Assembly: GCF_003148685.1 (NCBI RefSeq)
Contig: NZ_QGGR01000030.1
Span: 70,434 to 116,531, forward strand
DNA length: 46,098 nucleotides
Origin: Actinoplanes xinjiangensis
Lineage (GTDB): Bacteria; Actinomycetota; Actinomycetes; Mycobacteriales; Micromonosporaceae
Direction of reading: 5' to 3'
This document shows positions 1 to 15,000 of this stretch, piece by piece. The position numbers and the translations under genes were made by a program. The notes below the pieces were generated by a model that saw only the letters and a list, made by a program, of their open reading frames with translations, did no database searches and was not told where the DNA came from. The first letter of the stretch is position 1. Every line of letters starts with the position of its first letter.

Positions 1-2
1 TC

Positions 3-3000
3 ACCCCCGCCAACTACCGCCAGACGACGATCGAGCTCAAGAACGACGGCGCACCACTGGCCTTCGTCGTCAACTCGATGATGCCCGCCACCGACATCGA
101 CCAGATCCCCGACGTGATCGCGTCGATCACCGACGGCCTCGACAAGAACACCAAAGTCGCGTTCGTCCTCGGCATCAACACCACCAGCGAAACCCCCGAC
201 CAGAACTTCCACGACACCATCGCCGAAGCCACCGGCATCATCCAGAACCTCGACGTCCCCATCGCCATCAACGGCTACGCCGTCGGCACCAAGAACGACA
301 GATTCCCCTACGGCCGTACGCGCAACCAAGTCATGCGCGACCCCGACACCACCGCCGCCATCCAAGGCCTCGCCGCCGACAACACCTACCCCTACCTCTC
401 CATCCAGGACTTCGACACCGGCGCCCGCACCCTCACCAACGGCACCCACGTCTTCGACCACCTCAACACCACCACCCGCCGCGACACCGACTCCCCCACC
501 CGCCCCCTGATGATCTCCGGCGGCTACCGCGTCGGCGACCCCCACAACCTCGTCGAACGCACCCGCGAACGCCTGGAGAAACGCGTTCTCGATCACGAGA
601 CGAAGATCGCCGAGCTGGAGGCGCAGGACGATCCGGAGTCCCGCAAGGAACTCACCGTCGAGCGGCAGAAGCTGCGCGGGGTCGAGAAGGGCATCGAGAA
701 ACTCGCCACCGACGCCGGACGGGAACAGTTCGTCCGGGACTTCACCACCGCCGTCGACGAGGACATGCGCTCCCGTGACCGGCAGGCCGCCACCCACCCC
801 ATGCTGCCCTACTCACCGGAACCCAACCTCTTCATCGACGGCCTGCTCACCCTCGGCCGCCCGAACATCCGCTTCGGCGACGCCGGAGCCGAGTTCCTGA
901 TGCTCAGCGAGACCCTGCACGACACGTACGGTCTCGAACTCGCCAACGCGCACGGCGCCGCGACCCTGGCCGACCTGAACGACGACGTGCTCACCACCGA
1001 TGTCCAGGTCGACTCGCAGAACAACCGGCACCCCGACCGCGACCAGGCCTTCCGCACCGACTTCGTCGGCTCCGCCACCCCCACCGACCTGTCCCGCCTC
1101 GCCGCCGACTTCGCCGCCGGCAACTTCCTGCCCCAATCCCACGCCGTGCCCACCACCGTCAACCGGCAGCTGTTCAACACCGAGGGCACCGGATTCAAGG
1201 AGTACAAGGCCGAGCTGCGTAATCCGCGGAAGGCGCCCGCCACCCCGTTCACCACACCCGCGAGCGACTCCCGGACGTGGCAGCGGTCGCTCTCCGAACG
1301 TCAGCTCAAGCAGCTCGGCGCGCAACCGCACAACCGGATGCTCCGCACCATCTCGCAGCCCGCCACCGAGCCCGTCGGCACCGGGCCGCGGAAGAAGGGT
1401 TTCGCCGTCGATCCGGACCTGGATCCGGCGAAACCCGCCCGGACGATCGGTGTGCCGGACAGTCAGCGGCTGGTCGCCGCGCACCTGGTCGCCACCTCCA
1501 ACGACTCCGGCACCATCCAGCAGGAATTCGACGCGGCGGCGGTGATGGCCGACCGTGGTGGGCTCAGCCTGCAACCGGACTCGCTCTACCACGCCATCAC
1601 GACCGTCCGGCCCGGCACCGATCCGAGCGTCCTGCGCACCGACACGATCACCGCCGGCCGCGACCGGATGCCGTTGGAGACCGCTGTCGAGATGCGGCAG
1701 AGCGCCCCCTACGACAACGCGCACTTCGTCCGGGCGGTTCTGGCCCCGGACGTCCCGGTGAACAACCGGCGCGCCGGCCCGCTCGACGCGGCCGAGATCG
1801 CCCGGATCGCCGCCGCACACGACGTCGTCGAACTGGCCGCCGCCACCGGCACCAAGGTCCAGCTCACCATCCACGACGACAGCGGCAACCCGCCACGGAC
1901 GTACCCGGTCAAGGGGGCCCGGCCGCTCGGCAGCCTGGAGCTCGAGCGCACTATCGACGCACAGGGGCGGGTCTCCTACTCACCGGTGTCCCCCGTGCCG
2001 AGCCCGGGCCCCGGACGGGATCTGCCCGACGGCGCCGCGGACCGCGATCCCGGCCGATACCGGTTCGCGCCGGACCCGGCCACCGAGACGCCCGCGGAGG
2101 TCTCGCCGCGACGGGTCGGCGCCGGCCTGCTGCTGGCCGGCCCGGACGACACCGCCACGCCGACGATCGCCGCGAAGTTCCCGGCCGCCGCGGACCGCTT
2201 CCACGTCTTCGCCCACGCCGACAGCACCAGCCTGCACGTCGGCGCCGAACGGGTGAGCCCGGAACAGCTCGCCGCGATGATCCGGGCGAACCCGGACTGG
2301 CGCGGGCAGCCGGTCGTCCTGGTCGCCTGCGACACCGGTGCGGACGCACGGGACGGTTTCGCGGCACGGCTGGCGAGACAGCTTCCGGGCACCCGGATCG
2401 TCGCGCCGCGAGGCACCGCCTTCGCCGGCGCCGGCGGCCACGTGGTGGTCTCGGACCCCGACACCTACGACGAGTTCGGCCTGCCGGCACCGGGTGCGGT
2501 CACCGCGGACAGCCGATGGCTGTCGCTGGTCGCCGGCACCGGCCCGGACACCGGGGTGACGGTCACCGAGCTCGGCCAGGTGCTGAGCCCGGCCACCCCG
2601 ATCGGTGAGCCGGACCCGGACGGTCTCACCGCGGTGATCGACGAGTACGCCGCTCTGACCGTCGCCGACCTGGACGAGCTCTCCCCGGACGCCCAGCGGA
2701 TCGTGGACCGCATCGGCCCGGTCCTGCCGTTGACCGAGAACGCCCGGCAGTGGCACGGCGAGGCGACCGAGATCGCCGCGTCGGCCGAGACGATGCTCTC
2801 CGACATCGGCACCGCCATCACCGGGATCGACCGGCCCGGCAACGCCCGCCGGGACCGGACGGTCCAGCGGTTCCTCACCGAGGCACGCCACGAGCGCGAC
2901 GTGGTCGGCGGCTTCCGGGACAGCGCCGTCCAGGCCCGGACCATGACCGCACGGACGCTCGGCGTGCTGGAGTCGCTCGGTGAGGTCAGCCGGCGGTTCA

Positions 3001-6000
3001 GCCATCTGCTGACCCAGAGCCGCCGGTATGCGGCACAGGCCGCCGAGGCCGCCCGCACCGCGCAGCAGGCGCGCCGGGAACTCGCCTCCACCGCAGCCGA
3101 CCAGACGCAGCAGCGTGCCCTGCTGCACCTGACCATGGCCGAGGCGTTCGCACGGTCCAATTTCGCCGCGGCCTCCGCCCGCCAGGCTCGCGACGAGGCC
3201 GTGGCGCTCGCCGTGCAGTTCCGGCACGGACCGCTCGCCGGGGCGGCGGACACCATCGCCGACCAGCTCGGGGACACCCGCGCCGTGGTCACCGGCACCG
3301 TGGAGCGCGAGTCCGCGGCCATCGGCGCCTACGAGCGCGCGGTCCACCGTATCGAGGACGCCGCCGACCGGCTGGCCGATCTGGACGCCCGCCCGCCGGC
3401 ACCGGCCCCACAGCCGGAGACCGCCCCGGAACTTGAGACCGCCCCGGAGTCCACGCCGGCGCCCGCGGTAACCCCGCAGAAGGACACCAGCCTCCCCACA
3501 CCGGCCGGGATCCGCGAGAAACTGCCGCAGTATCTGCTCGACAGCAGCACCCTCGGCATCGCCGAGCAACTGCGCGCCACCGAGAACCTGGCCCTGGACG
3601 CCGCGCTGCGTACCCTCGGCGCCCGCCTGCCCGACGACGTGATCCGCGACGTGCAGAACGACGCCGTCGACGACGTGGACCAGTTCCTCGGCGAGGGCCG
3701 GCCCTATCCGGTCACCGTCGACGGCCGCCCGGCCGAACTACGGGTGACGGCCGTCCTGGACTTCGACGCCATGAGCGTCGACCGGCTGCGGGACAAGCCC
3801 GGCAAGTTGAGCTCCAAGGTCCAGGAGACCGTCACCCACACGCTCAAACACAACCGCGACCGGCGGCTCGAACCGAAGGCGATCGTCAGCGCCGCCCCCG
3901 GCCTGGTCATCGGGGTGGGTGGGGCGGTGCCGCTCGCGCCGTCGGTCGACCACTCCACCGCCCACAAGAGCAAGTACACGTCCACCACCACGGTCAAGGT
4001 CGCCGACCTGGCCGAGGTCGAGGTGCCGGTCCGTTTCGTCGCGCGGTTGTCGGTGCCGGGACAGCCGGTGTCCGATCCGGTCGAAGCCACCGGCACCGTC
4101 GCTCTCGGCGTGCCGTCGGCGTTGACGAACCCGCCGCCGGACGGCCTGCCCGATCACACCGCGACGCTGAGCGCGCCGGTCCCGGCGCAGTTCGGCGTGG
4201 AGAGCGTGCAGAGCCGGCACAGCCTGCCCGGCGAGACCTTCTTCGACCAGGTCGAGGCGCTGCTCATCGCGGACGGCATGGGCGACCTCGTCCGCATCGG
4301 CGCGCCCGGCCGCCCGGCGATCCAGCAGCTGTTCAGCGCGGCCGGCTTCTCGGGCAACCTGCCGAAGATGGTGGTGACCGATCCGGACGACCGGCACGGC
4401 GGCTGGGTGCGCTCCGGTGCGCTGCCGCGGGCCGCGGAGAAGGGCTGGAGGCGGTACTTCCCGGGACGCAGCCAGCAGATCGAGGTACGGCTGGTCGCCC
4501 GCAGCCTGGACGAGGTGCAGGACACCGACGACGCCTCGCACACCGACACCTCCGCACTGTCCGGGGAGAGCACCGACACCAACGCCGCCAAGCGCCTGTG
4601 GAATCTGTGGGGCAGTGTCGGCGGCGGCGTCGACCTGCCGCCGCTCAGCCTCGTCATCGCCCCTCGGCTGGCCGGAACTCAGGAACGCGGTTTCACCCAG
4701 TCGATCGTCCAGCAGACCGGCGCGAAGCAGACCCTGACGGCCACCGCCCCCGGCGTGCGCTACCGGGGCCGGTACGGCGTGCAGGTACGCGTCCTCGGCC
4801 GCCGGCCGACGATGCTGTCGGGCGTGGTGGAGACGTTCCAGTGGACCACCAGGGACAGGCTGCGCGACACCGCCCTCGACCCGGACGTGCGCCGGCGGGC
4901 CGAGGCCTGGCACGGACGGACCGGAGAGAACCGCACCCACTACGCGCCCGCCCGCATCGAGCGGGGCGAGTCGTTCGGCGGCGCGTTCATCACCCGGCTC
5001 GGTGACGGCGGGCTCTACGACGCCGTCGTGGACGCCGTACGGTCACAGCCCGGCACTGGTGGCTTCCGGCTGCCCAGCCCGGACGAGTTGCTGCGCCACT
5101 TCGACGACCCGGAGTTCGCCCGCGGACTGAGTCCGGAGGTGCAGACGGCGCTGGCCCGGGACGCGGAGACCCGTACCCAGCTCTCCCCCGACCAGCTTCG
5201 TCATCTGGCGAACCGCATCGTCGGCCCCGGTCTGAAGATCCCGCTGATCCGTACCGGCACGTTCGTCGATCACACCACCGTGGTCACCATCCAGGGTCAG
5301 CTGACCAGCCTGTCCGACGGTGACGTGATCGATCGTGGCACGGCCGGGATGTCCGACAAGAAGCGCAGCAGGTCCACCGTCACCGGCGCCGTGGACACCA
5401 GCCGTTCGGTGGAGCTGAGCCTGGAGGCACGCGTGCTCGGCCCGCTCGGCCGGGCCGCCTCGACGCTGCTCGGCGGACCCCGCGCCGGTGTCAGCTGGGG
5501 TGACACCGACGAGCACGGGCTCACCGGCGGGTACGCGACGGAGAGCGGCCACGGCCCGGCACTGGACGACAAGGGCAAGCCCACCGGCATCCAGCTCCGC
5601 GAGTTCGCCGGCAGTCTCGACATCACCGTCACGACGCACACCTTCGCCCGGGCCAACCAGACCGGCCGGTTGCTCTCCGTCGGCTCGTACGGCCGTGGAG
5701 TGCCCACCACCATCGGCAGCATGCGGCAGGCGCCGCGAACCCGGCGGCTCGACGTCCGCATGCTCGTTCCGGAGAGCCAGGTCTCCCGGCGCCCACCGGA
5801 GGCCCGGCCCGCGTCGGCCTGGCGGGAGGCGGAGCGCATCGAGCACCCCCTGCCGATCGGCCTGCTGACCGGCGGCTATCCACACCGCCTCGACAACCGC
5901 CGGGTGGTGTCGTTCCTCGGCGCCGACCATCTGCAGGACGCCGTGATCGAGGCGCTCGCCGAGGCGAGCGAGGATCCGATCTACACGTTCGAGGACGGCC

Positions 6001-9000
6001 GGATCTCCACCGTCATCGCCGACGAGCTGTCGCCGGAGCGCCTGACCGGCGACGCCGAGCTGTTCAGCCGTCCACTGACGCTCAGCAACCTGTGGCACGG
6101 GCGCCGGGCCGAGGACGCCGGCGCCGAGGTGCGGATACGGCTGACGCCGACCAGACCCACGGTGCTGGACGAGACCGAGTTCGCCCGGATCAAACGGACC
6201 TTCGCCAGCGGCTCGTCCAGCAAGAGCAGGCACGGGCGCTCGATCGAGCTCAGCGCCTCGCTGTCCGGGACGGCCGTGGCGCGAGGCGGCCCCCTAAACC
6301 ACGGCGGCAGCACCGGCACCCCCGGCGCCGTCGTCACGCTCGCGGTCACCCCGTGGCGACGGGTCTGGGGCACGGTCCGTGAGCACAGCCTCGCCGGCGT
6401 CTCCAAGCTGCGCGTCACCGGCCGGCCGGAGCGTGAGCTGTTGGTCCAGGTCGACGTGGACGCCGAGATCGTCGTCGAGGCGCGGCACGACAGCAACATG
6501 CCGCTGCGGCTGTGGCCGGCCTCACCGACCCGCCGGGCCGGTCGCCGGGTCACCCTGACCCGGTCGGCGATCATCCCGATGACCACCGCCGAGCTGACCG
6601 CGCTGCAGGACCACGACCGGCTACGGGACCAGCGGATCTCCGACGTGCGCCGGCAACTCCAGCACGCGGAGCGGGCGGAGGCTCAACGCGCGGAGCACCA
6701 CGAGCAGCGCACGCGCCTGTCCGAGGCACAGACCCGGGAGCGCCGCAACCTGCTCCGGCGCCAGCGCGCCGAGGCCAACGACGCCACGGGGCACCCCGGG
6801 ACCACCGACCTGCCCGCCCGTCACCGGCAGGAACTGACCCGGCAGGCCGCCGAGCACACCGAGGCCACCCAGCGCCTGTACGAGGCACAGGCGCGGGAAC
6901 GCGACGTCCTCGCCACCCACCAGCAGGGCGAGCGGGACCTGGTCCGCCAGGCGCGGGAACAGCAACAGCAGGTCAGCGAGGCGGCTGCCGCGGACGCCCC
7001 GGCCGAGGCGGTCCAGCCGGAGTTCCGGCCGGGACCGCAGCGGTCGCTGGGCATCGGCGGTGTCGTCACCCCGGTCGACCTCAGTGGCCGTATCCCCCGG
7101 CTGCGGCGCCGGCTGGCCGAGGCCTCCAGCGAGGACCTGGCCACCGCCCTCTTCCCCGTCGAACTGGGGCGCAGCGCGTACGACAACGTCCGGGGCCTGA
7201 CCGCCGGCAGCTTCATCGGCGCCGCGAACCTGCACCTGGGCAGCGCCCTCAACGGCGGCCGGACGCAGACGGTCCGGATGGAACGGCGCTTCCGCGGGGC
7301 GACCTACCGGGTGACGTTGACCGCCGAGCCGGTGCACGAGCCCCGGTTCACCGGCATCACCCTGGTCGACGAGCTGTCGATCACCGACCGCACCACGATC
7401 GGCGAGTCGGACACCGCATCCGGATCCCGGACCGTGGGGTCGGTGACGGTGGGCGTCCGCGCGCAGGGCACCGAGACCGACCGGGTCGACGGTGACGCCG
7501 CGAACACCACCGGGCACGGCCCGACCAGCGTCACCGTCGGGGGCGGCCTGACCGGCACCGCCAACCTGGACGAGCGTGCCACCAAACAGACCCGCGGACA
7601 CGAGCGCACCGTCGAGCAGTCGCTGACCGTCACCGGGCCGGTGCCGACCTACCAGGGCGGCATGCGCTTCACCCTGACCGTCGAGGGCCCGGGCCTGCCA
7701 CCGGAGGGCGTGTCGGTTCAGGACGTCCACGAGGTCACCTCGCTGTCGGCGTCCGAGGGCCGTCCGCTCGCGGTGTCCGACCCGGTCACGTCGATCCCGC
7801 TGACGCAGACCTCCGACCCGGCCCGGCGGATGTGGCGCGAGGCCCACGGCTTCGACCGGCTGCCCGAGCCCGGCCGTTTCGCGGTCGAGGACGTGCTGGT
7901 CAACCTGCCCGACCTGCATGAGGCCGCCGCACAGGCGCTGGCCGCCTCGGGCGTACGGGTGAACGACGAGATCCGCGCCGCCATCCGTAACGGCCTGACC
8001 GTCACCCAGGCCAAGGCCCTGCCGGCCATGCAGGGCGGTGTCCTGCACCTGCCGATGGCGGCGTCGCTGGGCCGTGATCTCTTCCTCGACGCCCGGCTGG
8101 TCGCCCGGCCGAAGGTGCTGCGCACCGACGCCGACGTGAAGATCGGCGGCACGGCGAAACGTGTCCGCGACGACAAGTTCGAGAACACCGCCGGGCACTC
8201 GTTCACGCTGCGGATGACCGGGCCGATGGTCACCGCCGGCGCCAACCACCCGGGCGGCGCGAGCCGGGTCGGTGAGCGGGAGACCTTCAACGCGGTCAGC
8301 GGCACCACCTTCATGGAGCAGCCGCTCTACCGCACCGACGCGGCCTCGGTGGTCAAGGACGAGGGCAAGCTCGATACGGCCAAGGCCACACAGCAGCCCG
8401 GCGAGCGTACGGACGACGACAACGACCTGACCCAGGTTCTGGAGTACGGGGTGGAGTTCCGCTTCGTCGCCCGCTCCCGGGACCGGGCCGGCAGGCATCG
8501 AGCCGGCACCGAGGTACGGGTCCCGGGTGGCTACGTGATCCGGATGGACGAGGCGTCCGCCACCGCCCGTACCGGCCGGGAGGTGCCTGCGGCCGTGCGC
8601 GCCACGGCGGGCGCGGTGGCCGCCGCGGGAAAGACGTGGACCGAGGCGGCCGCGAGACTCGACGCCGTCACCTCGCGCCGGGAGACGCCGACCGAGGCCG
8701 AACAGGCGTACCGGGAGGCCGAGCGGGCCTGGTGGGAGGCGTACCGGGCGCACGAGGCCGCGGTGGCCGGACCGGAAGACCCGGAGCTGCCCGCCGCGCT
8801 GAGCATCGACGACGTGGTGACCGTCCCGCTGATCAACGCACGCGGTGAGCTGGTCGGGCACGGCTTCCCCAGTCGCGACGGCGACACCACGACCATGCCC
8901 CGGTTCGCGGCCGCGGTGGACGACGCCGACCTGGGAACGTACCGCCGCTTCGAGGAGGGGCCCGGATCCGGGCACACCGACGAGGCGACCCCGTGGACCG

Positions 9001-12000
9001 GCCGGCCGGTCTACTTCGACGTGCACGGTGATCAGCGCGGCTTCACCGTCAGGCTGCACGACGGGCGCGAGCTCAGCCTCTCCGGCACGCAGTTCGCCCG
9101 GCTGGCGGCACAGACCACGTCGCTGCGGGACGCCCGCAACGGCCCCAGGTCGCCCGTGGTGCTGCTCTCCTGTGACGTGGCCGCGCTCCAGGAACAGGGT
9201 GGCGCCGCCTTCGACTTCCGGGAACAGCTGAGGGAAAGTCACCTGGGCGAGACGTACGCGTCCACCACCCGCACGTACACCAACCCGGTCGGGCAGGGCC
9301 AGGTGCACCTGGCCGTCGGCGACGGTGGCCGTTTCGTCCGGTTCGGCGACGCCCCGCGCCGACGGGTCGGATTCGCCGCCGAGGCTCCCCGGACGGCCAC
9401 GTCCGCCGACCCCGCCGAGGACGTCTGGACCGATCGGGCCCGGCCGTCGATCCCGCCGGACCCACGACTGCCGATCGTCGACAACGTGTCGATCCACGAT
9501 GTCATCCACGACAGCCGGCGCGACCGGTACGGCGACACCTTCGGCCTGTTCTTCCCCTTGGATGTGCCGACCGATCGATGGATGCGGCGGGCCGCCGGCT
9601 ATGCGTACGCCGACGTCCACCACGTCCCGAACCCGTACTACCCGGGCACCTACGACCGGGTCACGGTGCCCTGGGTGGGTTTCACCGTGCCACCCCGGAC
9701 GGTGAACGCGGTCAGCTCCGGCTCCGGCTTCGCCGTCATCCGTCTCCACAGTGGCCGTCTGGTGCAGGTCAGCGGCGCCACCCTGGCCCGGCTGGCGGTC
9801 GAGGCGGGACTCTACGACGGGCCGGGCGGCACCGACGCGTCGATCGTGCTGTGGGGTGGCTTCCAGGGCCGCGACCACTTCCCGGGCGGTCTCGCGAACG
9901 ACTTCGCCCAGTACGTGTACGAGCAGGCCGGTCACGAGGCGCCGGTCTTCGCGCCGGACGCGATGACGGACTTCACCGGTTTCGCCGGCGTGGTGCTGCC
10001 GCAGGGCGGCTCGTTCCAGCGCTACCGGCCGGCCGCGTTCGACCTCGAGATCGAGAGCGTCACCGCGACCAGCGTCGTCTCCGACTCGCCCAGCGACGAC
10101 ACGATCGTCCCGGAGGTCCCGGTCGAGCCGACGCCGCCGTCGCGCGTGCTGTCCGGCCCGGCCGGGAACCCGGCGGTCTTCTCGGCCGTCACCGACCCGC
10201 AGCTGTCGCGCGAGGTCACCGCGTTCGCCGGGGACCTGCGGGACCCGGGGATGCGGCACATCGTCCTGGAGACGTCACTGGGCGGCGGGCAGGTCGACCG
10301 GCAGATGCTCGGCTCGCCGTGGGGCGCCGAGGCGCATCGCGAGGCCGGGCGCCCGGTCACGGTGTTCCTGCAACGCTCGGCGGACGGCACCGGTTTCTCG
10401 GTCAGCTCCCCGGACGGCACGCCCCGTACGGTCCGGCCCCGGGACCTGGCCCGGCATCTGGCAGGCGACCCCGGTTTCCGGTCCCTCGACGCCTCCGCCT
10501 TCAACCGGCCGCTGGTGCTGGTGGTGCTCGGCCGTAACGGCGGGCTGACCGGCACCGAGGCCGAGCAGATCCTCGAGGGCCAGATCGAGACCGGCGGCTA
10601 CCGGCGGATCTTCTGTCCGCGCGGCGCCGACGTGACGGTGCGCGTGGGCGTACGGCCCTCCGACGGCACTGTCCTGACCCTCAGTGAAGGGGCGTTCGCC
10701 CTGGTCCGGCCCCCGAAGCTGCACGACTTCGAGGTCGCCACGATGCCCGGCGACCGGGGCATCGTGCTGCCGACCGGTCAACCCGGTGATGTCACGGCCG
10801 GCGCACTGCTGCACCCCGGGCCGCGCGGTGAGCGGGACTTCGGCATCGCGGTGAACGGCGACGGCACCCGGGTGTGGACCAGGCCGCCGCAGGGCCGTCC
10901 GGTCGAGCTGACCGGATCCGAGCTGGGCCGGATGCTGGCCACGCATCCGTCCGTCGAGCGGATCATCGCGACCGAGCCGGACACCGGTCTCGTCGTCCTC
11001 TCGCCGCGGGCCGGCCGCGTGGACCTGCCCGGCAACGTGGGCCGTGACGTCGCCGACGCGCTGCCGATCGACCCGGAGATCCGCGCGGTCTGGGCGGTTC
11101 CCGGTGACGTACGGTGGCACGCCGGCGGCCGTCTCGACGTCTCCGGTGACGCCCGCCCGGTCCGGGTGGCCGCGGGACGGTTCGGCAACGGCAGCGGTAC
11201 GACGGACTTCGACTCCCGGCCGTCGTCGTCCGCGCCGCCGCCACCGGTGTCCCCGCCGACCCCGGTCGGCGGCGCGCCCGCCGTCGTCCCGTTCGGTGCC
11301 CGCCGGCTCAGTGACCGTTCCGGCACCACGTTCGGCTACTCGGCGGTCACCGCCGAGCGGCACGCCGAGGTGACGGCGTTCGCCGATCACCTGCGCCCCG
11401 GCGGGCTGAGCTCGATTCTGCCCGCCGGCACGCCGTGGGCGGCGGACACGGACCGGCCGGGCGCCCGGCCGCTCGCCGTCTTCGTCGAGCGCGCGCCGAA
11501 CGGGCGGGACTTCCTGATCCCCGGCGCCGACGGCACTCCGCGGCGGGTCCGGCCGGCCGACCTGATGCGGCATCTGCACCGGGAGACCGGGTTCCCGGCG
11601 ATCGACGACCCGGAATGGGCGGCGCCGATCCTGCTGGTAGTGCTCGGTTCCCCGGGCGGGGTCAATGACCGGGAGGCCGCCGAGATCAGCGACGGCCAGC
11701 TCGAGGAGGGCTACCGCCCGATCTACGCGCCCACCGGCGACCGGGCACGGATCACGCTGACGTCCTCGCCCGGCGGATCGCCATTGACCGTGACCGACGG
11801 CCGGTTCACCCTGCTGGCCGAGCCCGGGCTGCCCGACCTGGACATGCGCCGGCTGCCCGGCGGCCGTGGCCTGGCGATGCCCCTGCACCGGCACCCCGGC
11901 GACCTGGTGCCGCCGGCCATGGTGTCCGGCTCCGGGCGAGGACGCGCGCCGTTCGTGGTCGCGGTCAACGGTGACGGCGACCGGGTCTGGGCGATGACCT

Positions 12001-15000
12001 TCGGCAACCGCAAGCTGGAGCTGACCGGTGCGGCGCTCGGCCGGGTCGTGGCGCGGCACCCGGCACTGCGCCAGGCGCTCGCCGACGACCCCGGTCTGCG
12101 GGTCCTGCTCGCCTCACCGGACTCGGCGCAGGCCGGCCTGGGCCGCGACTTCAGCCTGGGCCTGGGGCTGGACCCCGCCCGCAATCAGGTGCTCGGCCTG
12201 CCCGGGCCGGTCGTCTGGAACGAGCACGGCCATCTGGAGGACGACACCGACCTGGCGCCGGTCCCGGTCGACGGCAGCACCCCGGCACCCGTACCGGCCC
12301 CCGCGCCCGAGCCCGCCGAGCCGGACACCACCCCGGGCGAGATCCTTCCGCCGGTCGAACTGCGGGACTCCACCGGCCGGGTCTTCGGGGTGAGCTACGC
12401 GAGAGACAGCGGGCCGGTCACGGCGTGGGCGGGCAGCAAGCCGCTGGAGTCCCACGGGACTGTCGACACCTACGAGGGCACCGCCGGCCGGGGCACGCCG
12501 GAACGCGGCGCCGCCGGCTGGGCGCCGAGCCGCGGGCGCAAGCCGTTCGTCGTCCACTTCGACCGCTCGGACGGCGTCGAGGCCTCGGTGCCCACGGCCG
12601 GTGGCGGTCGGCGCGCGCTCCGCGGCGAGGACGTCATCAAACTGGTCAACGGCACCGGCCTGCTCGACGTGCGGGGTGCCGCGCCGGCCACCTCCCTGGT
12701 CCTGCTGTCCGCCTTCCCGGGCTCGCACACCGAGCCGGGCAACCTGGGCTACGACCTGATGGCGGCGGCGCAGCGTGTCTACGACTACCGCGGTGACCTG
12801 TACGCCCCGCAGACCGCCCCGTCGTTCACCGGCGGCCGGCTGGCGCTGGACTTCGGCGGCGACTTCGCCCACTTCTTCGCGGCCCCGCCGGGCTTCTCGC
12901 CGGACTCTGCCGCAACCGACGAGGCGCCGGAGGCCGAACCCGAGTCGCGGCCCCGCGCCGACCAGGAGGCCGACCTCCGCGCCGGTCTGGAGATCCTGGA
13001 CGAGGAGCGCCGTTACGACCCACCGCTGTACACACCGGCGGACTTCCAGCATCCGCTCCAGGGCCGTCCCCCGGCGCCGCCGTCCTCGTCGATGGTGGAG
13101 GCGCGGCCGGTCCTCGACCCGCTCGGCGAGGTCTTCGGCATCTCCCTGCTCACCCGCGCCGAGGACCGGGACAAGCTGCGCCTGTTCGCCCAGGACACCA
13201 GCTACTACGCGCTCGACACCGTGCGCGCGGCCGACAACAGCAAGGACAAGGCCGTCCTGGCGCCCTGGGCCCGGGACTCGCCCCGTGAGGGCAACCGGCC
13301 GCTCTTCGTCTTCGTGCGCAACGGCTACCTGAGCCAGGACTTCCAGATCCCCCGGCGCGACGGCACCGACGACCTGGTGGCGCCGCGCGATCTGGCTCGC
13401 GAGCTGGCCCGTGACCCGGACTGGCAGAAGGTCGACGCCGGGCCGTTCAACCGGCCGATCGTCCTGGTCCTCGTCGGTGCCCTGGGCGCCCCCTCTCCCA
13501 GGCAGGTCGCCGAGGAGTTCCTGGACGGCATGATCGCCGTCAGCGGATACCGCAAGGTCTACTACCCGACCGGTACGGCGTACCTGCCGAAGAACCACAG
13601 CGCCAGCCATCTCTATCTGGAGAGCGGCGAATACCGGATGGCCCGCGGCCCGCGCCCGGAGGACCTCACCGTGGAGACGCTGCCCGGCGGACGGGGCATC
13701 GTGCTGCCGCTGCCCGGTGACCCCGCCGACGTGGCCCCCGCGGTACGGTCCGCCTCCGCCTCGGCACAGGGCGGGGCCTTCCTGGTGGGCGTGGCCGGTG
13801 ACGGTCACCGGGTCTGGGCGGCCACCGGCAACGGGCAACGCCGCGTCGAGCTGGATGGCGACGCCTTCGCCGAGGCGGTGGCCGGTCACCCCGCGCTGTC
13901 GCAGGCCCTGAGCCGGCCGCCTTCCGGAGGCATCCGGCTGGTCTCGCCGCTGGCCGGGGCCCGCAACGAACGGAGATACACCGGTTACGACTTCGCGATC
14001 GGGCTGAAGGCGCCGGGCGGCCCCGTCACGGTCACCGCCACCTCCGGCGTCCTGCCGGCCTCCGGACCGGCACCGCGGGTGGCCGAGGTCCGGTTCGAGG
14101 AGGTCCGGTCCATTCCCCTGGTCAGTGGGCAGTCCTACACCGGCCCGGTGGGCGCGTTCTTCCCGACCCCGGACGAGTACCACATCATCCTTCCGACCGA
14201 GACGGACAAGTGGCTGGCGAACGTCAGCGACTACTCCATGGAGGTGTGGGCGAACGAGGCCGGTTTCGCCTCGCCGGACAAGACCCCGTGGGGCAACGCG
14301 CTGCCCGCCGTGGTCCGGTTCGGCTCGGGCGACGACCAGACCATTCTGGTACGCGACGAGGACGGTCTGGGCCGGACGATCACGGTCGCCGCCGCCGACG
14401 CCGGCCGGCTGGCCCTGGCCTCCCAGGCGTTCCTCGACGCCGCGGCGGAGGACAACGGGCACCTGATCACCAGTGCCTCGGCCACCGGCGCCAACCTCCG
14501 GCAGGTCCTGGTGCTGCTCCCGGCCGGCTTCTCCGAGACCAGCGCGAACCAGGTGGCCGACAGTGTGCGCGACGACCTGCGGCGGCACGGCCTCTACCGT
14601 ACGGTCCACACCGTCGTCGGCTCCCGGATGACCGAATGGGGCCGGCTGACCCCGCCGAGCTGGATCCGTACCGACCAGCCGGCACCGCTGATGCCACGCG
14701 ACGTCGAGATGCGGCCGCTGTACTACGCGGACGGACAACTCGCCGGCGTCTCGCTGCCCGCGACGCTGGACGACCCCGCCCTGGACCGGCAGTTCGTCTA
14801 CAACACCCGCCCCGGCGGACCGCTGACATACACCAGCTACATCGGCAAGAGCAGCGTCGGCGCACCCGAGTACGACCTGCGCCGCAAGGACGAGAAGTGG
14901 GACGCGCTGATCCTGACGCACGGCATGAAGGCCGCGTTCTGGATCCAGATGCGCAACGGGCGCAAACCCGACCGGTTCGGTGTCAACGGCGACGTGCTCG

